From: Lentisphaerota bacterium
Lineage (GTDB): Bacteria > Verrucomicrobiota > Kiritimatiellia > RFP12 > JAAYLN01
Length of the DNA: 12,338 nucleotides
Reading direction: 5' to 3'
Assembly: GCA_012514915.1 (NCBI GenBank)
Contig: JAAYZJ010000003.1
Coordinates: 1-12,338 of the forward strand
Part shown: positions 1-4,308 of the stretch, piece after piece
Numbering within the stretch: position 1 is the first letter of the stretch
Layout: every line of letters begins with the position of its first letter
Notes under the pieces: generated by a model
Databases searched by the model: none
What the model was told of the DNA's origin: nothing
Seen by the model: the letters and a program-made list of their open reading frames with translations, nothing else
Program-made: the position numbers and the translations under genes

Positions 1-83
1 AAATGCTTGAGGATGGCCTCCGTGTACATGACCGACCGTCCGCCGATACCCACTTGGACATACCGCTTCTTCGTCTTTTTCAT
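1..83 (-). CDS. Gfo/Idh/MocA-type oxidoreductase, N-terminal fragment (3' end outside window)
   Basis: Only the first 27 codons are inside the window. They read MKKTKKRYVQVGIGGRS and continue VMYTEAILKH. A basic start, a beta strand and the glycine-rich turn GIGGRS are the NAD(P)-binding Rossmann opening typical of Gfo/Idh/MocA sugar and inositol dehydrogenases. The family call rests on this short stretch alone, so substrate cannot be given. The start at 83 is chosen because translation from the in-frame ATG at 95 would add only Met-Phe-Pro-Pro, and the minus-strand promoter at 119-91 puts the transcript start close to 83. The gene is divergent from the TRAP operon; about 190 bases separate the two start codons. 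Confidence 0.7.
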   Translation of the reverse strand, partial: MKKTKKRYVQVGIGGRSVMYTEAILKH

Positions 84-90
84 GGGCGGG

Positions 91-119
91 AACATAGTCC
101 CTGCGATACGAACTGTCAA
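91..119 (-). promoter_or_regulatory. Sigma70-type promoter for the oxidoreductase, probably leaderless
   Basis: On the minus strand TTGACA (119-114, perfect -35) is followed after exactly 17 bases by TATGTT (96-91, 4 of 6 matches to the -10 consensus). Transcription would begin near 83-85, directly at the ATG at 83, giving an mRNA with almost no 5' leader. No Shine-Dalgarno sequence precedes that ATG, which agrees. Confidence 0.5.
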
Positions 120-127
120 CAGCCAAC

Positions 128-165
128 TCCGACTTCGCCGACTCGACCCGACTCGCCGACTCGGA
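128..165 (+). repeat. Short GACTCG tandem array with roughly 10-bp phasing
   Basis: GACTCG occurs at 140-145, 150-155 and 158-163, preceded by the variant GACTTCG at 131-137, giving spacings near 10 bases. It lies between the two divergent transcription units. It resembles the AGTCG arrays at 3827-3853 and 6781-6820 and may belong to the same repeat family. Function unknown. Confidence 0.5.
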
Positions 166-200
166 CAAGCCACACGACAAGTTTTTGTGTCAAGTTCTTG

Positions 201-229
201 TGGCATGCACCCGTCCAAAGCGATATAAT
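201..229 (+). promoter_or_regulatory. Promoter of the TRAP transporter operon
   Basis: A perfect TATAAT lies at 224-229, about 45 bases before the dctP start codon. The hexamer 17 bases upstream (TGGCAT, 201-206) is a poor -35, so an activator or another upstream element may be needed. The expected transcript start is near 236. The sequence AAGGA at 257-261 is the probable ribosome-binding site for the ATG at 274. Confidence 0.5.
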
Positions 230-273
230 CGAGGTTTCGCTCCTAAACTCATTCCGAAGGAAAGCGAACGATC

Positions 274-1302
274 ATGCCTATTCTCCGGTCATCCCTGTTG
301 TCGATTCTCGTCCTGGCCCTGCTGGCCGGTTGTTCAGGCGAAAAAGCGGATCCGGCCCGGCCCCGTCCGATCCGGCTCACCTACAGTGTCTTCTTCCCCC
401 CGACGCATGTGCAGGCCCGGGAGGCGGTCCAGTGGGCCGAGGCGGTCGAGCAGCGTACCGGCGGCCGGGTGAAGATCGACGTGTTCGCCGGGGGGACCCT
501 GAGCAAGGCCGAGCAGTGCTACCAGGGCGTCAAGGACGGCATCTCCGATATCGGCATGAGCTGCCTGGCCTACACCCGCGGACGCTTTCCGCTCCTCGAG
601 GGGCTCGATTTGCCGGTCGGCTACCCCGACGGCCTGGCCGCCACGCGCATCGCCAATGAACTGGCCGCGAAATACCAGCCGGCCGAAATTCAGGACACCC
701 ATCTCCTCTACCTGCACGCCCACGGCCCGGGAATCCTCGCCAGCAAGCGGCCGGTGCGTCGGCTCGAGGATCTTAAAGGAATGAAAGTGCGTGCGACGGG
801 CCTCTCGGCCAAGATCGTCGAGCTGCTGGGCGGCGCGGCGGTCGGCATGCCGCAGCCCGAAACCTACGAAGCGCTGCAGAAGGGCGTCGTCGAGGCGACC
901 CTCTGCCCCGTCGAGACGCTGAAAGGCTGGAAGCAGGCCGAGGTTGTCGGCGCCGTCACCGACACGTCGATCATCGGCTATTCGACCGCCATGTTCGTGA
1001 CCATGAACCAGGCCCGCTGGGATTCGCTCCCTCCCGATGTCCAGGCGGTCTTCACGGAAGTCAGCGCCGAATGGATCGACCGGCACGGCGCCGCCTGGCA
1101 GGTCGCCGACGCCGATGGCCAGGCGCTGGTCGCCGAGCTGGGCCGCGAGACGATCACCCTGCCGCCCGATGAGCAGACCCGCTGGCAGGAGGCGGTCAGG
1201 CCGGTGCTGCAGGGCTATGTCGAGCAGGCCGCCACCCAGGGGCTGCCCGGCCAGGCGTTTCTGGACGACCTGCAACGGCTGGTGGCCGCCGCGCGCGACT
1301 AG
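274..1302 (+). CDS. dctP: TRAP transporter solute-binding lipoprotein (DctP family)
   Basis: This 342-residue protein is the extracytoplasmic receptor of a tripartite ATP-independent periplasmic (TRAP) transporter. It binds a substrate, usually an organic acid, and hands it to the DctQM permease. The N-terminus is a lipoprotein signal ending in the lipobox L-A-G-C with Cys20, so it should be tethered to a membrane rather than free in the periplasm. Family signs are the receptor fold segment LSKAEQCYQGVKDGISDIG (about 76-94), the KVRATG stretch with Arg173 at the position of the conserved substrate-carboxylate-binding arginine, and ETYEALQKGVVEA (about 196-208). Length is normal for the family. 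It is first in an operon with dctQ, 2 bases downstream. Substrate is not readable from sequence; Arg173 argues for a carboxylate. Confidence 0.93.
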   Translation: MPILRSSLLSILVLALLAGCSGEKADPARPRPIRLTYSVFFPPTHVQAREAVQWAEAVEQRTGGRVKIDVFAGGTLSKAEQCYQGVKDGISDIGMSCLAYTRGRFPLLEGLDLPVGYPDGLAATRIANELAAKYQPAEIQDTHLLYLHAHGPGILASKRPVRRLEDLKGMKVRATGLSAKIVELLGGAAVGMPQPETYEALQKGVVEATLCPVETLKGWKQAEVVGAVTDTSIIGYSTAMFVTMNQARWDSLPPDVQAVFTEVSAEWIDRHGAAWQVADADGQALVAELGRETITLPPDEQTRWQEAVRPVLQGYVEQAATQGLPGQAFLDDLQRLVAAARD

Positions 1303-1304
1303 CC

Positions 1305-1820
1305 ATGGGCGCAACACCCCCGACACGACCGTACGACCGGTTCCTCTGGCGGCCGGTGAAGGGCCTGGTGCTGGCATTTGCCGCCCTGGCGGCCGCCGGC
1401 GTCCTCGCCATGGTGGCGGTGACCTGCGCCGATGTCGCCCTGCGCCTCCTTGGCCGGCCGCTCGTCGGGGCCTACGACCTGGTGCGCATCGCCGGCGGCG
1501 TCACGCTGGCCTGCGCCCTGCCGGTCACGACGGCGCTCAAGGGACATGTCGCCATCGAGTATTTCTTCCATAAGCTGCGCCGCCGGGGACGGATCGTGGT
1601 CGACACCCTGATGCGCCTGCTGCAGATGACCGCGTTCGCCGTCGCCGCGCGCGAGTGTGCACGCCATGGATCGAAGCTGCTCCGGAGCGGCGAGGTGACC
1701 CCGACGCTGCAATGGCCCGTCTTCTGGGTCGCCTGGATCCTGGCGGCGGCCTGCGGCCTGACGGTGCTGGTCACCCTCTATCACCTGGTCCACCCGGGGC
1801 GGGAGATGATCCGCCCATGA
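1305..1820 (+). CDS. dctQ: TRAP transporter small permease subunit (DctQ family)
   Basis: This 171-residue integral membrane protein is the small subunit of the TRAP permease. Four hydrophobic segments are visible, at about 18-42, 55-78, 100-118 and 136-162. Between the first two lies the family-typical pattern DVALRLLGRP, then GAYDLVR and the ALPVTTALKGHVAIEYF stretch (about 71-87). The start lies 2 bases after the dctP stop with no clear Shine-Dalgarno sequence, so translation is probably coupled to dctP. Its stop codon overlaps the dctM start in the motif ATGA, which also points to coupled translation of the two subunits. Confidence 0.9.
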   Translation: MGATPPTRPYDRFLWRPVKGLVLAFAALAAAGVLAMVAVTCADVALRLLGRPLVGAYDLVRIAGGVTLACALPVTTALKGHVAIEYFFHKLRRRGRIVVDTLMRLLQMTAFAVAARECARHGSKLLRSGEVTPTLQWPVFWVAWILAAACGLTVLVTLYHLVHPGREMIRP

Positions 1821-3118
1821 GCCCGGCGCTGATAGGTGTGCTCGGCCTGCTGCTGATGCTGCTGCTGCTGGCGGCCAGCCTGCCCGTGGCGTTTGTCATG
1901 GGCGTCGTCGGCGTCGTCGGCTTTGCCTGGGTGATCAACACGCCGGCGGCCCTGGCCATGCTTTCGGCCGACCTGCACGATGTCCTGTCGAACTACGGGC
2001 TCACCGTCATTCCGATGTTCGTCTTCATGGGGCAGGTCTGCTTCCATGCTGGCATCAGCCGGCGGCTCTTCCGCGCGGCCTACCATTGGATGGGCTGGCT
2101 GCCGGGCGGCCTGGCGATAGCCACGGTCGGCGCCTGCGCCGCATTCGGGGCCATCTGCGGCTCGGGGCCGGCGACGGCGGCGACGATGGCGGCCGTCGCC
2201 CTCCCCGAGATGCGGCGCTTCAACTACGCCGATTCCCTGGCCAGCGGCGTGGTAGCGGCGGGCGGCGGCCTGGGGATGCTGATCCCCCCGAGCGTCGTCT
2301 TCATCGTGTACGGCGTCCTCACCGAGCAGTCGATCGGCAAACTCTTCATCGCGGGCATCCTCCCCGGGCTGCTGGTGGCCGCCCTCTTCGGCCTTGTCAT
2401 TCTGGCGCAATGCCTGCGGGATCCGGCGCGCGGCCCCGCCGCACCCCGCTTCCCTCTGCGGGCGCGGCTGGCCTCCCTGAAGGGCGTCATCGAGACGCTG
2501 CTCCTCTTCGCGCTGGTCATGGGCGGGATGTTCGCGGGCTGGTTCACGCCGACCGAGGGGGCGGCCGTCGGCGCCGCGGGCAGCCTGGCCGTCGCCGCCG
2601 CCGGCGGCTCATTCACCTGGCGCCTCCTCTGGCGCGCGGCCCAGGAGACGGTCCGCACCTCCTGCATGGTCATGATCATCGTCGCCGGGGCCACGGTCTT
2701 CGGCCACTTCCTGGCCGTCACCCAGATACCCTCCGGCCTGGCGGCCTGGCTGGCGGCCCTGCCCCTCCCGGCCTGGATGATCCTGCTGCTGATCGTCGCC
2801 TTCTATCTGGTGGCCGGCTGCTTCGTCGACGCGTTGGCGCTCATCATGCTGACGATTCCCATCTTCTATCCCGTGGTGCTCCAACTGGGCTACGAGCCGA
2901 TCTGGTTCGGCGTCATGATCGTGCTCGTCACGATGATGGGTGCCATCACCCCCCCTGTCGGCGTCAATGTCTACGTCGTCAGCGGGATGGAGCGGGACCT
3001 CTCGCTGCAGACCGTCTTCCGCGGCGCGATACCCTTTCTTGTCGCGCTTCTGGCCGCGGTGGCGCTGCTCATGTTGTTCCCCGGCATCGCCACATGGCTG
3101 CCTGGGCTGGTCAGGTGA
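1817..3118 (+). CDS. dctM: TRAP transporter large permease subunit (DctM family)
   Basis: This 433-residue, strongly hydrophobic protein is the ion-coupled transport subunit of the TRAP system. Conserved DctM segments appear in order: IPMFVFMGQ, GAICGSGPATAATMAAVALPEM split around the conserved glycine/serine stretch, GGGLGMLIPPS, AGWFTPTEGAAVGA, CFVDALALIMLTIPIFYPV, and MGAITPPVGVNVYV. The start chosen is the ATG at 1817 within the ATGA overlap with dctQ. The frame is open further upstream, to 1655, but that would overlap dctQ by over 160 bases and has no ribosome-binding site. Length is usual for DctM. The family is sodium- or proton-driven, and nothing here decides which. Confidence 0.94.
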   Translation: MSPALIGVLGLLLMLLLLAASLPVAFVMGVVGVVGFAWVINTPAALAMLSADLHDVLSNYGLTVIPMFVFMGQVCFHAGISRRLFRAAYHWMGWLPGGLAIATVGACAAFGAICGSGPATAATMAAVALPEMRRFNYADSLASGVVAAGGGLGMLIPPSVVFIVYGVLTEQSIGKLFIAGILPGLLVAALFGLVILAQCLRDPARGPAAPRFPLRARLASLKGVIETLLLFALVMGGMFAGWFTPTEGAAVGAAGSLAVAAAGGSFTWRLLWRAAQETVRTSCMVMIIVAGATVFGHFLAVTQIPSGLAAWLAALPLPAWMILLLIVAFYLVAGCFVDALALIMLTIPIFYPVVLQLGYEPIWFGVMIVLVTMMGAITPPVGVNVYVVSGMERDLSLQTVFRGAIPFLVALLAAVALLMLFPGIATWLPGLVR

Positions 3119-3160
3119 GGCGTGCAACGTGCCACGCCAGAGGGAAGCGAGGATGGAACG

Positions 3161-3664
3161 ATGACGGACAACGGCGTAGGACAGATGTCGCCGTACGGTG
3201 ACTTCCGGCGCATCCTCTTCTGCAGTGATTTTTCGGAGAACGCCGACTTCGCCTTCGGCTTCGCCGTGGACGCGGCGCAGCGCAACCGCGGCAGCACCCT
3301 GTACCTGCTGCACGTGCTCCCCGAGCCCGACGCCCAGTTCTGGAAAACCTACATCTACGATTCGGACGGCGACCCCGACGCCAAAGCCAAGGCCGATATT
3401 GACGCCCGGATCGCCCGCGACTACCGGCCGCGGCTACCGGAGGGGGTTGATTTCCAGACCGTCTTCCGCATCGGCGGCGCCGCGGATCAAATCCTGGCCT
3501 TTGCCCGCGAGGTCAACGCCGACCTGATCGTGCTGGGCCGGCAGGGGAAGGGCGCCGTCCGGTCGATTTTCTTCGGCGACGTCGCGGCCAAGGTCGCGCG
3601 TCACGCCACCTGCCCCCTGCTGATCATCCCCCTGGCCTTTGCCCGGCAGCCTCGCGGCTTGTAA
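3161..3664 (+). CDS. Universal stress protein (UspA family), TRAP-linked
   Basis: A 167-residue single-domain UspA protein, cytoplasmic. It opens with RRILFCSDFSENADFAF, where Asp23 is the usual acidic residue after strand 1. Near the end it has the nucleotide-binding pattern G-x2-G-x9-G (Gly126, Gly129, Gly139). The Ser/Thr that normally follows the last glycine is Asp140, so ATP binding is uncertain. The ATG at 3161 is preferred over the GTG at 3122 because GAGG (3149-3152) and GGA sit upstream; the ATG at 3185 is a further option. It follows dctM by 42 bases and is probably cotranscribed. In Halomonas the ectoine TRAP transporter TeaABC is followed by TeaD, a Usp that modulates transport, so a similar role is reasonable here but inferred. 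Confidence 0.88.
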   Translation: MTDNGVGQMSPYGDFRRILFCSDFSENADFAFGFAVDAAQRNRGSTLYLLHVLPEPDAQFWKTYIYDSDGDPDAKAKADIDARIARDYRPRLPEGVDFQTVFRIGGAADQILAFAREVNADLIVLGRQGKGAVRSIFFGDVAAKVARHATCPLLIIPLAFARQPRGL

Positions 3665-3776
3665 GTGTGGGGGTGTGGGAGTGTGGGAGTGTGGGGGTAA
3701 GGTGGGACAGGCATTCCGGCCTGTCCTCTGTGTGGGAGTGTGGGAGTAAGGTGGGACAGGCATTCCTGCCTGTCCT
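3665..3776 (+). repeat. Composite repeat: GTGTGGGA units plus GGACAGGC hairpins, tandemly duplicated
   Basis: Four 8-bp units GTGTGGG(A/G) lie at 3665-3696 and two more at 3730-3745. Each block leads through GTAAGGTG or AGTAAGGTG into an inverted repeat. In the first, GGACAGGC at 3705-3712 pairs with GCCTGTCC at 3719-3726. In the second, GGACAGGC at 3754-3761 pairs with GCCTGTCC at 3768-3775. The two blocks are a direct duplication with an offset of 49 bases. It starts right after the Usp stop codon. The hairpins have no T tract, so they are not classical terminators, though they may protect the mRNA end. Confidence 0.85.
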
Positions 3777-3826
3777 CCGAGCTCGAAGCGGCGCGGCGGC
3801 GTGTGTTCGATTTGTCGTCGTCGATG

Positions 3827-3853
3827 GTAGTCGACTGTAGTCGGGTGTAGTCG
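3827..3853 (+). repeat. GTAGTCG array with exact 10-bp period
   Basis: GTAGTCG occurs at 3827, 3837 and 3847, each 10 bases apart, so the copies lie on the same face of the helix. A related array occurs at 6781-6820, and a looser one at 128-165. Function unknown; phased protein-binding sites or a dispersed repeat are both possible. Confidence 0.8.
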
Positions 3854-3902
3854 GCCCTGCTGGCAGCGGCCATTCAACCCCCGTCAACCCCCGCACGCCA
3901 AC

Positions 3903-3982
3903 ACTCCCGAACTTTAGAACTCCCGAACTCCCGAACTCCCGAACTCCCGAACTTTAGAAGTTTAGAACTTTAGAACTTTTTT
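3903..3982 (+). repeat. 8-bp minisatellite of ACTCCCGA and ACTTTAGA units
   Basis: Ten contiguous 8-bp units fill 3903-3982. In order they are ACTCCCGA, ACTTTAGA, four ACTCCCGA, ACTTTAGA, AGTTTAGA, ACTTTAGA and a terminal ACTTTTTT that runs into a T8 tract (3977-3984). The array ends 13 bases before the -35 element at 3996. Its unit length equals that of the GTGTGGGA repeats at 3665-3745. Such an array could change copy number by slippage and so alter promoter context. Confidence 0.9.
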
Positions 3983-3995
3983 TTCAACGCCCCTA

Positions 3996-4024
3996 TTGAC
4001 GCCCTCCGCGTTTTGTGGCATACT
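3996..4024 (+). promoter_or_regulatory. Strong sigma70-type promoter for the leader and porin
   Basis: TTGACG (3996-4001, 5 of 6 consensus) is followed by a 17-base spacer and CATACT (4019-4024, 4 of 6 consensus). The expected transcript start is near 4031. This gives a leader of about 280 bases before the porin start, containing the small reading frame at 4066 and the terminator at 4230. Confidence 0.65.
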
Positions 4025-4065
4025 CCACTTCATCGCTAGACATACTAGAGTTTACGACAGGCGAC

Positions 4066-4203
4066 ATGCGAATGAAGGCGACAACGAACCAGGCGAACCG
4101 GATGACATCACGGCCGATGATGCATGGCAGTGCAGCCATGACCATGGCCATGTGTTGTTGTCGGTGTACTTGCCCGGAAGGAGGAGCTATGAAGCGATGT
4201 TGA
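4066..4203 (+). CDS. Met/Cys-rich leader peptide, putative cysteine-responsive attenuator
   Basis: A 45-codon frame lies between a good promoter and an intrinsic terminator. It contains 9 Met and 6 Cys residues, so one third of it carries sulfur. The Met-rich middle runs into MCCCRCTC at codons 29-36 (4150-4173), and the last sense codon is again Cys (4198-4200), before TGA. Five of the six Cys codons are TGT, while the surrounding genes mostly use TGC. The start is uncertain: the ATG at 4066 has only a weak AGG (4059-4061) upstream, and the ATGs at 4072 or 4102 are possible. The downstream genes are a transporter and cysteine enzymes. Poly-cysteine leader ORFs acting as attenuators are known from mycobacteria. 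I infer ribosome stalling at Cys codons when cysteine is scarce. A real metal-binding mini-protein is the alternative. Confidence 0.65.
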   Translation: MRMKATTNQANRMTSRPMMHGSAAMTMAMCCCRCTCPEGGAMKRC

Positions 4204-4229
4204 CTCGAATCGCAGAGCAGTATTCATAG
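4178..4229 (+). promoter_or_regulatory. Strong Shine-Dalgarno with mini-ORF and overlapping 10-codon ORF inside the leader
   Basis: AAGGAGG (4178-4184) precedes the ATG at 4189 by 4 bases, a better ribosome-binding site than that of the leader itself. From it only Met-Lys-Arg-Cys-stop would be read, in the leader frame. The stop TGA overlaps a second start, ATG at 4197, in a different frame, which encodes 10 residues (MLTRIAEQYS) and stops at 4227-4229, touching the base of the terminator hairpin at 4230. GGAGG (4180-4184) is also complementary to CCTCC (4234-4238) in the left arm of the terminator. These elements may set the choice between terminator and antiterminator; this is inferred. Confidence 0.45.
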
Positions 4230-4261
4230 CCCACCTCCGAGGGTCGGACGGTGGGTTTTTT
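4230..4261 (+). terminator. Intrinsic (Rho-independent) terminator in the leader
   Basis: CCCACCTCCGA (4230-4240) pairs with TCGGA (4244-4248) and GGTGGG (4250-4255), leaving one bulged C at 4249 and a GGG loop. The stem has 11 base pairs, mostly GC, followed at once by six T (4256-4261). It lies 48 bases before the porin start and 26 bases after the leader stop codon, where an attenuator would be expected rather than at the end of a gene. Confidence 0.92.
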
Positions 4262-4308
4262 GTTGGTCATTTTTGAGGCGTAAGGTTTTAGGAAAGACTG
4301 AGAACACG

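Larger units (their letters stand above)
3665..4308 (+). other. Repeat-rich intergenic region with a leader/attenuator
   Basis: This 644-base stretch has no ordinary protein gene. From left to right it contains 8-bp GTGTGGGA-type units, two hairpins in a 49-bp tandem duplication, three 10-bp GTAGTCG units, ten 8-bp ACTCCCGA/ACTTTAGA units, a sigma70-type promoter, a Met/Cys-rich leader reading frame and an intrinsic terminator. These are listed separately. I see no tRNA, rRNA or known riboswitch consensus in it. The segment 3777-3826 and 3854-3902 holds nothing I can name. Confidence 0.8.

Noticed and set aside
334..1377. Long minus-strand frame opposite dctP
   Set aside because: It mirrors the dctP gene, which has a lipobox and all receptor motifs. 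The product has no hydrophobic or catalytic pattern of its own.
1655..1816. Upstream extension of dctM to 1655
   Set aside because: It would overlap dctQ by more than 160 bases, reads as Arg/Gly/Pro-rich sequence, and lacks a ribosome-binding site; the ATGA overlap at 1817 is the standard coupled start.
3665..3982. CRISPR array
   Set aside because: Units are 8 or 10 bases and contiguous, or a 49-base duplication without unique spacers; no cas genes are present.
4200..4228. Second promoter-like pair TTGACT and TTCATA just before the terminator
   Set aside because: The -10 is poor, and a promoter immediately ahead of a strong terminator would be futile. TTGACT is better explained as the stop codon and micro-ORF overlap.
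3996..4229. 77-codon frame starting at TTG 3996 with a His/Cys-containing middle part
   Set aside because: Its start overlaps the -35 box of the leader promoter, so the expected transcript would not include it. Only its last ten codons, from ATG 4197, might be read, and these are treated as a micro-ORF.
4031..4261. SAM, SAH or T-box riboswitch in the leader
   Set aside because: I looked for the SAM-I, SAM-II, SAH and T-box consensus segments and did not find them; GAGGGTCGG near the terminator only superficially resembles a T-box bulge. A covariance-model search with no hit would confirm this.
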